Assembly: GCF_002174305.1 (NCBI RefSeq)
Contig: NZ_MIJB01000010.1
Location: 1-64,000, forward strand
DNA: 64,000 nt
From: Aeromicrobium sp. PE09-221
GTDB lineage: Bacteria > Actinomycetota > Actinomycetes > Propionibacteriales > Nocardioidaceae
Direction of reading: 5' to 3'
Shown: piece after piece, positions 19,215-26,956 of the stretch
How positions within the stretch are numbered: the stretch's first letter is position 1
Layout of the letters: each line of letters begins with the position of its first letter
Program-made: the position numbers and the translations under genes
Notes under the pieces: model-generated
The model's input: the letters and a program-made list of their open reading frames with translations, nothing else
What the model was told of the DNA's origin: nothing
Database searches by the model: none

Positions 19215-20735
19215 ATGATGCTCTCTGAGCTGGTCGCCACGACGCAGGAGGTGACCGCGACGTCCTCGCGGCTCGCCAAGATCGAGGCGCTCGCACGTCT
19301 GCTGGAGCGCTCGGAAAGCGACGAGGTCGGGCCGGCGGTCGGGCTGTTGACCGCCGCTCCCCGGCAGGGACGCATCGGAGTCGGGTGGCGAGGCATCACG
19401 GGCCTCCAGGTAACGCATGCGGATTCTCCCTCCCTGTCGGTCGCGGATGTCGACCAGGCGCTCGACGCACTGGTCGGGGTGGCCGGCAGGGGATCGGTCA
19501 CCACCCGCGGCGGGCTCTTGGAGGACCTCGCGTCCCGCGCCACCGCCGAGGAGTGGGACTTTCTCGTCCGGGTGATCCTCGGCGAGCTGCGCACCGGTGC
19601 GCTGGAAGGCGTGCTCCTCGACGCCATCGCCCGGGCGTCCGGACACCCGCAGGCCGCGGTCCGGCGGGCGGCCATGCTCTCGGGGGATCTCGGTGAGACC
19701 GCCCGCCTCGCACTCACCGGCAGCGCGGAGGATCTCGACGCGGTCGGGTTGGTGGTCGGACGCCCCGTGCTGCCGATGCTCGCCTCCACGGCGGCGACGC
19801 CATCGGCCGCACTGGAGATCACCGGGGAAGCATCGGCCGAGTACAAGCTCGACGGTGCGCGCATCCAGGTGCATCGTCGCGGCGACGAGGTCGGCGTCTT
19901 CACCCGGAGCCTAGCCGACATCACGCACCGCGTGCCGGAGATCGTCGAGATCGTACGGGGTCTCCCGGCCCGTGAGCTCATACTCGACGGTGAGACCTTG
20001 TCGTTGCGCGAGGACGGTGCCCCTCGTCCATTCCAGGAGACCATGGCGCGGTTCGGCGCGGACGTCGCGCGCGATGTGCTGTTGCGGCCGTGGTTCTTCG
20101 ATCTGCTCCACGTTGACGGCCGCGATCTCATCGACGAGCCGCTCGGCGTACGCTCGGCCGAACTCGAGCGCGTCGCAGGGGAGTGGCGAGTGCCCGGCAT
20201 CGTCACCGGGGACGTGGGACAGGTCGAGAGACTGTCGCGAGATGCCCTGGAGGCCGGGCACGAGGGGGTGGTCCTCAAGGCCATCGATTCGGCCTACGTG
20301 GCTGGACGTCGGGGCAAGGCATGGGTCAAGGCCAAGCCCGTGCACACTTACGATCTCGTCGTGCTGGCGGCCGAATGGGGATCGGGTCGGCGGCAAGGAT
20401 GGCTCTCGAACCTGCACCTGGGCGCGTTGGACCAGTCGGGGGAGTTCGGTGAACCCGGTGGTTTCGTCATGGTCGGCAAGACCTTCAAGGGGCTCACCGA
20501 CGATCTCCTGCGATGGCAGACCGAGCACTTCGCCGAGTTGGAGACGCGTCGCACGAAGGACACTGTGTTCCTGCGACCGGAGACGGTGGTGGAGATCGCG
20601 ATCGACGGCGTGCAGCGCTCATCGCGGTATCCCGGCGGCATCGCGCTCCGCTTCGCGCGGGTCAAGCAGTACCGTCCCGACAAATATCCCCAGGAGGCCG
20701 ACACGATCCAGACCCTGAACGCGCTCCTGCGCTGA
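19215..20735 (+). CDS. ATP-dependent DNA ligase
   Basis: 506 residues: an N-terminal DNA-binding domain, the adenylation domain with nucleophile K211 in YKLDGARIQVHRRG and LILDGETL, and an OB-fold domain starting near VHTYDLVVLAAEWGSGRR. This is the length and order of the actinobacterial LigB type. It seals nicks, probably in repair, while replication relies on an NAD-dependent enzyme not in this window. MM at 19215/19218 gives two possible starts; no strong Shine-Dalgarno site decides. The divergent neighbour is the broken TetR gene. Confidence 0.93.
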   Translation: MMLSELVATTQEVTATSSRLAKIEALARLLERSESDEVGPAVGLLTAAPRQGRIGVGWRGITGLQVTHADSPSLSVADVDQALDALVGVAGRGSVTTRGGLLEDLASRATAEEWDFLVRVILGELRTGALEGVLLDAIARASGHPQAAVRRAAMLSGDLGETARLALTGSAEDLDAVGLVVGRPVLPMLASTAATPSAALEITGEASAEYKLDGARIQVHRRGDEVGVFTRSLADITHRVPEIVEIVRGLPARELILDGETLSLREDGAPRPFQETMARFGADVARDVLLRPWFFDLLHVDGRDLIDEPLGVRSAELERVAGEWRVPGIVTGDVGQVERLSRDALEAGHEGVVLKAIDSAYVAGRRGKAWVKAKPVHTYDLVVLAAEWGSGRRQGWLSNLHLGALDQSGEFGEPGGFVMVGKTFKGLTDDLLRWQTEHFAELETRRTKDTVFLRPETVVEIAIDGVQRSSRYPGGIALRFARVKQYRPDKYPQEADTIQTLNALLR

Positions 20736-20846
20736 ACGGCGGACGGCGCTCGGGGTCCGGTGAGCGGCCGTTGTCATCGGCCCGTCCCGGACCTACGCTC
20801 GGCTCAGCGGCGCTGGCCAGGCGCCGGTAGGAGGTTCCTGACGGCC

Positions 20847-20918
20847 ATGATCACGTACTCGATGGACATGTCCCTCGACGAGGTCCACCTCGGCTATCCG
20901 GTGGCGCGCAAGTCGTGA
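20847..20918 (+). pseudogene. 23-codon reductase remnant coupled to the next gene
   Basis: ATG 20847 lies behind AGGAGG and starts a 23-residue peptide beginning MITYSMDMSLDE, which resembles the first strand of RibD/dihydrofolate-reductase-like proteins. It ends at TGA overlapping the GTG of the next gene (GTGA). Most of the original gene is gone. The short frame may still be translated and help load ribosomes onto the downstream gene. Confidence 0.45.
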
Positions 20919-21538
20919 CAGCGGAGAAGACGGACTTCAAGAAGACCCTCGACGCCTACCGGGCACCGCGAGGCCGCTTCGAGATCGTCGACATCCCCGC
21001 GATGCGGTTCCTCATGGTCGACGGTCACGGCGACCCCAATACCTCGCCGGCCTATGCCGATGCGCTCGCGGCCCTCTATCCCGTCGCCTACACGCTCAAG
21101 TTCGCCAGCAAGCGGGAACTCGGACGCGACTACGTCGTCCCCCCGCTCGAGGGACTCTGGTGGGCCGACGACATGGATGTGTTCACCACATCTCGCGACA
21201 AGTCCCGCTGGGACTGGACCATGATGCTGATGGTGCCCGACTGGTTGGACGAGAAGCAGGTAGAGACCGCCATGCGACACGCGGGTGCGAGGAAGGGATT
21301 TGCTCGCTTGGACGATCTTCGTCTCGGCTCGCTGCACGAGGGATGCTGCGTCCAGACGCTCCACATCGGATCCTTCGACGATGAAGGTCCGGTCCTCGCC
21401 CGGTTGCACGACGAGTTCATCCCCGCCCACGACCTCCGGATGGACGGCAAGCATCACGAGATCTACCTCAGCGATCCTCGCCGGACGGCCCCGGACAAGC
21501 TGCGCACGATCCTGCGCCAACCGGTCACCATCGCCTGA
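20915..21538 (+). CDS. GyrI-like domain protein
   Basis: 207 residues of the GyrI-like small-molecule-binding type: an early IVDIPAMRFLMVDGHGDPNT strand, AYADALAALYPVAYTLKFA, LEGLWWADD, and a C-terminal HEIYLSDPRRTAPDKLRTILRQPV. The family binds hydrophobic compounds or hydrolyses cyclopropanoid substrates; the ligand here is unknown. The GTG start overlaps the stop of the preceding 23-codon reading frame by four bases, so translation is probably coupled to it. No terminator was noticed. Confidence 0.85.
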   Translation: MTAEKTDFKKTLDAYRAPRGRFEIVDIPAMRFLMVDGHGDPNTSPAYADALAALYPVAYTLKFASKRELGRDYVVPPLEGLWWADDMDVFTTSRDKSRWDWTMMLMVPDWLDEKQVETAMRHAGARKGFARLDDLRLGSLHEGCCVQTLHIGSFDDEGPVLARLHDEFIPAHDLRMDGKHHEIYLSDPRRTAPDKLRTILRQPVTIA

Positions 21539-21588
21539 AGAACCGGCTCGCTCCGTGGCGTGCGCGCGCAGCCGTCACCTCGCGTTGA

Positions 21589-21960
21589 TCAAGGCGGAGG
21601 TCCGCCGGACGAGTACTGGCCCGCGATCCACCGGCAGATCGCCTCCACGACATAGTCCTTCTCTGCCTCGTCGAGGGCCCGACCTGCGGGGATGCCGTGC
21701 CAGCGAGCGAGACAGGTGCGACAGCAGGTCGCGGTCGCGTGCTGTGCCACGAACACCGGGTGACCGCGATATGGCGTCTGACGTCCGTCGTTGCGCGGTT
21801 CAGCCGGGGCGAGCCGGCGCTGGATCAGATCCTGCGCGTGCCGGCGGACCGTGACGATCCCGCGCAGGTCGACCACGGCCCGGTCCCGCCCGTACAGCCG
21901 GAAGCGCGCACGGAACCGCTGCCGGCCGATCCGGTGCAATCGAGCGTCCAGCTCATCCAT
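21589..21960 (-). CDS. DUF4186 protein
   Basis: About 123 residues with the full DUF4186 pattern: RFRARFRLYGRD, VTVRRHAQDLIQRRLAP, NDGRQTPYRGHPVFVAQHAT, ATCCRTCLARWHGI. The family has conserved Cys and His residues suggestive of a metal site but no proven function. The start at 21960 is chosen because the upstream DksA-like gene stops there in a TGATG overlap, which points to translational coupling; a start at 21993 would overlap that gene more. Confidence 0.88.
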   Translation of the reverse strand: MDELDARLHRIGRQRFRARFRLYGRDRAVVDLRGIVTVRRHAQDLIQRRLAPAEPRNDGRQTPYRGHPVFVAQHATATCCRTCLARWHGIPAGRALDEAEKDYVVEAICRWIAGQYSSGGPPP

Positions 21961-22352
21961 CAGCGGGCCGCTCGGGTCGCGCAACCGATACACCGGCGTG
22001 CGGCCGGCTGTGCCCGCAGCCGCTCGTGAGCGATGGGTTCGCCGCAGTCCTCACATCGCCCGTAGTCGCCCTTGCCGAGCCGGCTCAGCGCGGCGTCGAT
22101 CTCGGCGAGATGGGCCGAGGCCGAGGCGAGCAGCGCACTCGCCTGCGAGCGCTCGAAGGCGATCGTCGAGCCCTCGGGATCGTGCTCGTCGTCGTTGGCG
22201 CCGAGCTGTGTCGTCTCGACGATCGACGTGACATCGCGGCCGAGCGCGGCCATCCGACGCACCGTGCGCTCGCGGTCGGCGCTGAGCAGCCGTTCCAGCT
22301 CAGCGAGGTCGTCGGGCGAGAATGCCCGATCATTCTCATGTGCCGGTGTCAT
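21960..22352 (-). CDS. DksA/TraR-family zinc-finger protein
   Basis: 130 residues: an N-terminal coiled-coil-like part, an acidic stretch, and the C-terminal four-Cys zinc finger CEDCGEPIAHERL with CIGC. Proteins of this type bind RNA polymerase through its secondary channel; actinobacterial members are less studied. ATG 22352 has AGGAGG 8 bases upstream. It shares a TGATG junction with the DUF4186 gene, forming a two-gene operon. A degenerate palindromic repeat (22374-22419) lies in the promoter region. Confidence 0.9.
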   Translation of the reverse strand: MTPAHENDRAFSPDDLAELERLLSADRERTVRRMAALGRDVTSIVETTQLGANDDEHDPEGSTIAFERSQASALLASASAHLAEIDAALSRLGKGDYGRCEDCGEPIAHERLRAQPAARRCIGCATRAAR

Positions 22353-22373
22353 CGGTCTCACCTCCTCGCCGGC

Positions 22374-22419
22374 GATGATGTGGCGTGACTGTCATGGCTG
22401 CGGCAACGCATCATCATCC
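22374..22419. repeat. Degenerate palindrome, possibly family A
   Basis: GATGATG and CATCATC flank a core with TGTCATGGC, similar to the loop of the 44-bp family A hairpins at 23221, 23284 and 44731. It overlaps the stop codon of the CrtA-like gene and the upstream region of the DksA-like gene. Confidence 0.35.
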
Positions 22420-23114
22420 CTCCCGGGTACCAGTCGCCGGCCTTGCCAGGTGCCGTGCTCGGACACGGGGCGGAAGCGCATGAAGGCCGACTCGTGATGG
22501 AACTCCCGACGTCGCTGCTCGGCCATCGCGACCGCGTGGGCCGGGGCTCCCGCGACTCGTGGATCGCGGCCGTGCACCATGTCCATCATCTCGTGGACCG
22601 TGCGCCAGATCGAGAAGGTCGAGAAGGTATGCGGCGGCCGGAAGGCAGCGGTCGAGAACGTGGTCGCCGGGTGAGCGGCCACCAGCCGCTCGACCGGTCG
22701 TCCCCAGCGGAGGAAGCGCGGCAGCTCCGGCAGTCTGAGCCGGGCCAGCGTGACCGCGACGATCGGCTCATCGGGCTGCCAGTCCCCGGCCCGCTGCGGC
22801 AACGGTGCGAGTGCCGCCACCTCGCCGTAGCGACGCAGATACTCCAGCCGGACATGCCACCCGCCGGCCAGCCGCCCGCCGAGTGGATGGCGTGCGAGGA
22901 ACTCCTCGAGGGCGGCCTCATCGTCCCACGCGCAGAACATCGCGAGGCGGCGCAGCTGCATCCGGTCGGGCGACACGATCGGCGATCCGAGGCGCATCAT
23001 CGCCAGCGGCTCTGCATGCCGCAGACCTCGGACCTCGCCGCGCCGCACTGGCCTGGCGAGCGCCCGGGCGGTCACCCGGACGGGCAGCTCGGCCAGGTGG
23101 AAGGAGTGCAGCAC
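22392..23114 (-). CDS. Spheroidene monooxygenase-like (CrtA-like) protein
   Basis: About 240 residues. GWHVRLEYLRRYGEVAALAP, a central PIVAVTLARLRLPELPRFLRW and the late FSTFSIWRTVHEMMDMV with ESAFMRFRPVSEHG follow the order seen in CrtA-like spheroidene monooxygenases, which are dimeric alpha/beta-barrel heme-dependent carotenoid oxygenases. No carotenoid genes are nearby, so the substrate is open. The start is uncertain: GTG 23114 or TTG 23126. Two family A hairpins lie about 100-200 bp upstream. Confidence 0.55.
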   Translation of the reverse strand: MLHSFHLAELPVRVTARALARPVRRGEVRGLRHAEPLAMMRLGSPIVSPDRMQLRRLAMFCAWDDEAALEEFLARHPLGGRLAGGWHVRLEYLRRYGEVAALAPLPQRAGDWQPDEPIVAVTLARLRLPELPRFLRWGRPVERLVAAHPATTFSTAAFRPPHTFSTFSIWRTVHEMMDMVHGRDPRVAGAPAHAVAMAEQRRREFHHESAFMRFRPVSEHGTWQGRRLVPGRDDDALPQP

Positions 23115-23220
23115 GCTCCCATTCAAGCAGCGTCCGGCGCCCTGGGGTGTTTCCTGCTGGGGCCCGAGGCCTCACGTGGCTGGGTGACGTCCCAGGCCCA
23201 GTGGTGCCGACACATACGCG

Positions 23221-23264
23221 GGATGTGCTTTCGTGGTTGTCATAGCGACCACGGATGCACATCC
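23221..23264. repeat. Family A palindromic repeat, copy 1
   Basis: A 44-bp imperfect hairpin: GGATGTGC arm, CGTGGT, loop around TGTCATAGCG, then ACCACG and GCACATCC. Related copies lie at 23284 and 44731. It sits in the 300-bp gap between two minus-strand genes. Confidence 0.75.
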
Positions 23265-23283
23265 TGCGTGCGCAGGTGACGGA

Positions 23284-23327
23284 GAATGTGCGTCTGCGGT
23301 TGTCCCAGCAACCGTGAAAGCACATCC
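23284..23327. repeat. Family A palindromic repeat, copy 2
   Basis: A 44-bp copy (ATGTGCGTCTGCGGTTG arm, loop TCCCAG, CAACCGTGAAAGCACAT arm) 19 bp after copy 1 in the same gap. The flank GTGACGGAG also precedes copy 3. Nothing else is recognisable between 23127 and 23432 except a 20-codon open frame at 23348. Confidence 0.75.
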
Positions 23328-23432
23328 TTCGGGGCTACAGGCGGTTCATGGCGCGCTACGACGACGATGTCGCGCGCCGGATCGAGGAGTTCGAGGGCCG
23401 AGCTACGTAGACGGGTGCTCGGCGCCAGTGGG

Positions 23433-24071
23433 TCAGGCGCGAGGTACGAGCGTGCGCAGACGAGCCATCATCCGCCAGGTCATCACCGCGCTCACGACAC
23501 TCATGAACCCACCGCCGAACCGGTCGGCACGGCGATGGGCGGCGTACCGCTCGCGCAGGTGCAACCGCGTCGTGGGGCGACCGCCGAGTCCTTCGGGCGA
23601 CGAGAGGCAGAAGGCCCAGGTCATGTCGAAGTCCGCGTTGCCGGGGGCATCGCCACCCTGTGACGTCACGACCAGGTGGCGGCCCGGCTCGACGGACGCC
23701 ACGCGCAATGCCACGCGCGGATGCAGCCGGAAAGGATCGCCGACGTGCAACTTCTGCCATTCGGGGTGAACGCGCTCAGACCCCGTGATGCGACACCCGA
23801 CCAGGTTCTCCAGCAGTTCGAAGGAGTAGAAGCCGGCCTTGTCCTGGCCCAGCTGGGCGATCCACGGCCACACCGCCTCGGGGGCGGCATCGATGGTGCA
23901 GGCACGGTCGGCCTGCACCACCGGGCCGACGAGGAGCTCGTCGCCGGGACGTCGATCCGTGACTTCCTTGAGACTCGCCCCGAGTCGTCGGTGCCGGCCT
24001 CGGACGACGAAGACTCCAACGGCCGCGATGGCGGTCGTGGCGGCCATCATCCAGGGACCAGGAGCCTTCAT
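23433..24071 (-). CDS. SRPBCC-fold membrane-anchored protein
   Basis: 212 residues: an N-terminal hydrophobic segment (about 7-24) and a START/SRPBCC-like domain with IDAAPEAVWPWIAQLGQDKA, GFYSFELLENLVG and VASVEPGRHLVVTS. Such folds bind lipids or other hydrophobic ligands; no catalytic residue is evident. It directly follows the DUF488 gene on the same strand with almost no gap, and that gene overlaps the uracil-DNA glycosylase gene, so the three form an operon. Confidence 0.8.
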   Translation of the reverse strand: MKAPGPWMMAATTAIAAVGVFVVRGRHRRLGASLKEVTDRRPGDELLVGPVVQADRACTIDAAPEAVWPWIAQLGQDKAGFYSFELLENLVGCRITGSERVHPEWQKLHVGDPFRLHPRVALRVASVEPGRHLVVTSQGGDAPGNADFDMTWAFCLSSPEGLGGRPTTRLHLRERYAAHRRADRFGGGFMSVVSAVMTWRMMARLRTLVPRA

Positions 24072-24072
24072 C

Positions 24073-24420
24073 TCATTCCTCCGTCAGCAGCCGCTGAAGC
24101 ACCGCGGCGTGGCTGATCGCGACACTCTTCGCCGCGGTCAGCAGGGTGAGAGAGCCGGAGTCGGAATAACGACGCAGCTCATCGACGGCCTCGGGATGGT
24201 CGTCCAGCTCGGTGCGATAGCGCTCGGCGAATTGCTCGAAGCGATCCGGATCGTGGCCGTACCACCGGCGCAGCTCGCTCGAGGGCGCGATGTCCTTGCA
24301 CCACGAGTCGAGATGTGCGCGTTCCTTACTGATGCCGCGGGGCCAGAGACGGTCGACGAGGACACGGGCCCCGTCCGTGGGGTGGGGTTCCTCGTAGATC
24401 CGCCGGATCCGCACCCTCAT
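24073..24420 (-). CDS. DUF488 protein
   Basis: 115 residues with the DUF488 signatures RIYEEPHPTDGARVLVDRLW, PRGISKERAHLDSWCKDIAP and WYGHDPDRFEQFAERY. The function is not established for the family. The ATG overlaps the stop codon of the uracil-DNA glycosylase gene, and the next gene follows at once, so it is the middle gene of a three-gene operon. Confidence 0.9.
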   Translation of the reverse strand: MRVRIRRIYEEPHPTDGARVLVDRLWPRGISKERAHLDSWCKDIAPSSELRRWYGHDPDRFEQFAERYRTELDDHPEAVDELRRYSDSGSLTLLTAAKSVAISHAAVLQRLLTEE

Positions 24421-25169
24421 CAGGGCTCACCCGTCGATCCGGCCAGCCGGCGGGCGAGCGCGAGGACCTCCTCGAGCATCGCGGGCGTGAGTCGTCCGGT
24501 GAAGGTGTTCTGCTGGCTGACGTGGAAGCACCCGAGGATCGTCAGCGTCCGTCCGTCAGGGTGCGCGAGATCGACGATCGCGCCGTGGGTGAAGCGGGGT
24601 CGCGGACGCGGCACGTTCCACCCGGCCTGGCCGAGCACCCCGAACAGCGCCTGCCAGCCGAACCCGCCGAGCACCACTGCGACCTCGAGGGTGGAGGACA
24701 TCAGTTCGAGCTCACGGGTCAGGAACGGCGCGCAGGTGCGGCGTTCGGCCGGCGTCGGTTTGTTGTCCGGGGGCGCGCAGTGCACCGGCGAGGTCACCCG
24801 CGCATCGATGAGACGCAGTCCGTCATCGATGCTCTCGGCATGGGCCTGATTGGCCAGTCCGACGGCATGCATGGCGGCGAACAGCACGTCGCCGCTGCGA
24901 TCCCCGGTGAACATCCGGCCCGTGCGGTTGGCGCCGTGGGCCGCTGGAGCGAGGCCGACGATGAGGATCGAGGCATCCTCGGGGCCGAAACCCGGTACTG
25001 GCCGTCCCCAGTACTCCTGATCGCGGAAGGCCGCGCGCTTCTCGTGTGCCACCTTCTCCCGCCAGGCGACCAAGCGCGGACACGCGTGACATGACGAGAT
25101 CAGGGTCGCCAGCGAGTCGAGATCGCGGGTCCGGGCGGCGCGCTCCGGCGCCCTGGTGAGATCGGCCAT
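24420..25169 (-). CDS. Family 5 uracil-DNA glycosylase (UdgB)
   Basis: About 249 residues. Early cysteines (SCHACPRLVAWRE) and later ones (CAPPDNKPTP, RRTCAPFL) fit the 4Fe-4S cluster of family 4/5 enzymes. LIVGLAPAAHGANRTGRMFTG is motif 1 in its UdgB form, lacking the catalytic Asp/Asn of family 4, and HVSQQNTFTG is the second motif. It removes uracil and related deaminated bases from DNA. ATG 25169 with GGGAG upstream is preferred to 25178. It is the first gene of the operon with DUF488 and the SRPBCC protein. Confidence 0.9.
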   Translation of the reverse strand: MADLTRAPERAARTRDLDSLATLISSCHACPRLVAWREKVAHEKRAAFRDQEYWGRPVPGFGPEDASILIVGLAPAAHGANRTGRMFTGDRSGDVLFAAMHAVGLANQAHAESIDDGLRLIDARVTSPVHCAPPDNKPTPAERRTCAPFLTRELELMSSTLEVAVVLGGFGWQALFGVLGQAGWNVPRPRPRFTHGAIVDLAHPDGRTLTILGCFHVSQQNTFTGRLTPAMLEEVLALARRLAGSTGEP

Positions 25170-25224
25170 CGCTCCCACCCTAGATGGGTGGGCGGGGAAA
25201 CGGCGTGTGGTGAGGGACCCGACG

Positions 25225-25284
25225 CAGCTTTTGCCGGGTTAGGGTCTCTCGCGGGGGAGAGGGGCCGTAACCCGGCAGAAGCTG
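25225..25284. repeat. Family B palindromic repeat, copy 1
   Basis: Arms CAGCTTTTGCCGGGTTA and TAACCCGGCAGAAGCTG pair over 17 bp with one T-C difference (G-U in RNA), enclosing a GC-rich loop. It lies just downstream of the AHSA1 gene stop (minus strand). A close relative is at 45245. Confidence 0.75.
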
Positions 25285-25295
25285 GACCCTGAGTG

Positions 25296-25763
25296 TCAGG
25301 CGTAGAAACCCTCGCGCAGGTTGATGCCGTGCTCGAGCCATGCCTTGAGTGCGGTGAGCATCCCGGTCCAGCCCTGGCAGTTGCCCATGGCCGCGCCGAG
25401 TCCTTGGGGAGTGGCGGTCCACGAGGACTCGGTGATCGTCACGAGGGTGCGGGTGTCGCCGTCGATGGGTTCGAGCTCGAACACGACGGTGGTGGTGCCG
25501 GAGGCCGAGACGGCTGCCTCGTTGTCCCAGCTGATGACGATGCGTCGAGGCGGTGTCGCCTCCACGACGCGTACTGGGAAGGTGCCGGGGAAATCAGCGA
25601 ATTCCCACGTCACCGTGACATCGGATTCGAGGCGGCCGCGGGCTCCGGCCGTCGTGAAGTACTGCGAGAGCTGGGCGGGGTCGGCGATCGCTTCGTAGAC
25701 CTCGGCGCAGGGGCGGGCGACGCGCCCGGACACCGTGAAAGCGATCTCATCGAGTTCAGACAT
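25296..25763 (-). CDS. AHSA1/SRPBCC-domain protein
   Basis: 155 residues of the Aha1-like SRPBCC fold: ARPCAEVYEAIADPAQLSQY, FTTAGARG, WDNEAAV and a C-terminal GWTGMLTALKAWLEHGINLR. Such genes are very often paired with an ArsR regulator, as here. The role is probably binding of a hydrophobic ligand or toxic compound. The ATG lies in the left arm of the shared palindrome, and the promoter geometry predicts a leaderless transcript, so there is no Shine-Dalgarno site. Confidence 0.88.
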   Translation of the reverse strand: MSELDEIAFTVSGRVARPCAEVYEAIADPAQLSQYFTTAGARGRLESDVTVTWEFADFPGTFPVRVVEATPPRRIVISWDNEAAVSASGTTTVVFELEPIDGDTRTLVTITESSWTATPQGLGAAMGNCQGWTGMLTALKAWLEHGINLREGFYA

Positions 25764-25782
25764 GTTGTAAAATTACAACATG
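25761..25782. promoter_or_regulatory. Palindromic operator with two symmetric leaderless promoters
   Basis: Arms CATGTTGTAA and TTACAACATG flank a central AA. The two outer ATGs are the start codons of the divergent AHSA1 (minus) and ArsR (plus) genes. On each strand a TANNNT -10 box (TAAAAT plus, TAATTT minus) sits so that transcription would start about 7 bases on, at the A of the ATG. One 22-bp element thus seems to hold both -10 boxes, both start codons and the ArsR site. Confidence 0.72.
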
Positions 25783-26112
25783 TCCGAGATGGATACCAGT
25801 GCCGATGAGGATGATCGGGTGTTCAAGGCGCTCGCCTCGGCGACCCGGCGACGCATGCTCGATGTCCTGCGCGCCTCGTCGTGCACCACGGGGGAGTTGT
25901 GCGCACAGTTCCCGGAGTTGAACCGCACCACCGTGCTGCAGCACCTCCGCGTCCTCGAGGAGGCGTCGCTGGTCACCGGGCGCAGGGTGGGCCGCGAGCG
26001 GCACCTGGCGCTCGCCCCGCTGCCCATCCGGCGCATCCACGACCGGTGGATCGGTGACTATGCTCGGGCGGCGGTCGATCTGCTCGACCGCCTTGACCGA
26101 GAGGGAAGCTGA
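25780..26112 (+). CDS. ArsR-family transcriptional regulator
   Basis: 110 residues: winged helix-turn-helix with FKALASATRRRMLDVLRAS, TTGELCAQFPELNRTTVLQH and LRVLEEASLVTGRRVGRER. It lacks the classical metal-binding Cys motif in helix 3, as usual for the subgroup paired with AHSA1 genes. It should repress itself and the divergent AHSA1 gene by binding the palindrome that contains its own start codon. ATG 25789 is an alternative start. The crcB genes follow 3 bp downstream and may be co-transcribed. Confidence 0.9.
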   Translation: MSEMDTSADEDDRVFKALASATRRRMLDVLRASSCTTGELCAQFPELNRTTVLQHLRVLEEASLVTGRRVGRERHLALAPLPIRRIHDRWIGDYARAAVDLLDRLDREGS

Positions 26113-26115
26113 GAC

Positions 26116-26562
26116 ATGAGCGGTATCGACCCGGATCTGCCTACCGATCGGCCGGCGTACCGGTCGCCCTGGTCGATAGCTCTGGTGCTCGTGGGGGGAA
26201 CGATGGGGACAGCCTGTCGTGAGGCCCTCAGTCTGGCCTTCCCGCCGATCGACGGCGTGCCCGTGACGATTCTGCTGGTCAACATCGCGGGAGCCTTCCT
26301 GCTCGGGGTCCTCCTGGCCGGACTCGTCACTCGTGGGCCCGATATCGGTCGTCGTCGCGCTCTGCGGTTGCTCGCGGGAACCGGGTTCCTGGGCGGATTC
26401 ACGACCTACAGCGCTCTTGCGGCCGACACCGTCTTGTTGGCCGACGGCGGTGCTCTCGGTACGGCATCGGGCTACGCGCTTGTCACCCTCCTGGCGGGGG
26501 CGGTCGCGACCTGGACCGGCGTCGCCGCCGGCATGGTCCGCCGGGCGGGGGGTGGGCGATGA
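26116..26562 (+). CDS. crcB: Fluoride channel subunit CrcB/Fluc (1)
   Basis: 148 residues with four transmembrane helices and the Fluc signatures GGTMGTACREAL, TILLVNIAGAFLLG and GTGFLGGFTTYSA. It exports fluoride as part of a dual-topology channel. The gene overlaps a second crcB by four bases, and such adjacent pairs usually form heterodimers of opposite orientation. No fluoride riboswitch was seen upstream; the pair instead sits 3 bp behind the arsR gene, which may place it under that promoter. Confidence 0.92.
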   Translation: MSGIDPDLPTDRPAYRSPWSIALVLVGGTMGTACREALSLAFPPIDGVPVTILLVNIAGAFLLGVLLAGLVTRGPDIGRRRALRLLAGTGFLGGFTTYSALAADTVLLADGGALGTASGYALVTLLAGAVATWTGVAAGMVRRAGGGR

Positions 26563-26930
26563 CGATCTTGGGCTTCCTGTCGGTCGCGTTCGCGGGCGGC
26601 CTCGGCGCTGTCTGCCGGTTGCTGTTGGACGGCATAATCCAGGAGAGGAACTCCGGGCGCTTCCCCTGGGGCACTGTCACGATCAACGTCACCGGCTCAT
26701 TCGCCCTGGGGTGCGTCGTGGGCGTTGCTGCCGGCGCGCCTCTGCCCGGCTCGTTCGCCTTCGTGGCGGGTACGGGATTCCTCGGCGGATACACGACCTT
26801 CTCGACCGCCAGCTACGAGACGGTCGATCTGCTGCGCGAGGGGCGCTGGTGCGCCGGAGCCGCCAACGGGCTCGGTGTCCTCGTGCTCGCGGTCCTCGCC
26901 GCGGCGGCCGGCTTCTGGATCACGCGCTGA
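26559..26930 (+). CDS. crcB: Fluoride channel subunit CrcB/Fluc (2)
   Basis: 123 residues, four transmembrane helices, GGLGAVCRLLLD, GTVTINVTGSFALG and GTGFLGGYTTFSTASYE. This is the partner of the preceding gene, with which it shares an ATGA overlap. The two differ in length and in charged loop residues, as expected when each is fixed in one membrane orientation. Confidence 0.92.
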   Translation: MTILGFLSVAFAGGLGAVCRLLLDGIIQERNSGRFPWGTVTINVTGSFALGCVVGVAAGAPLPGSFAFVAGTGFLGGYTTFSTASYETVDLLREGRWCAGAANGLGVLVLAVLAAAAGFWITR

Positions 26931-26956
26931 CGACTCGTCGACTCCGCTAGCCATCG

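Noticed and set aside
23221..23327. CRISPR array
   Set aside because: Two 44-bp repeats 19 bp apart recall repeat-spacer units, but they are imperfect hairpins, only two in number, with no cas genes; a third copy is 21 kb away.
23348..23410. 20-codon open frame starting MARYDDDVARRIEEFEG
   Set aside because: Too short, no clear ribosome-binding site, lies beside repeat DNA; might be a fragment but cannot be supported.
26090..26116. Fluoride riboswitch before the crcB pair
   Set aside because: Only 3 bp separate arsR and the first crcB gene, so there is no room for the aptamer, and its conserved core was not seen.
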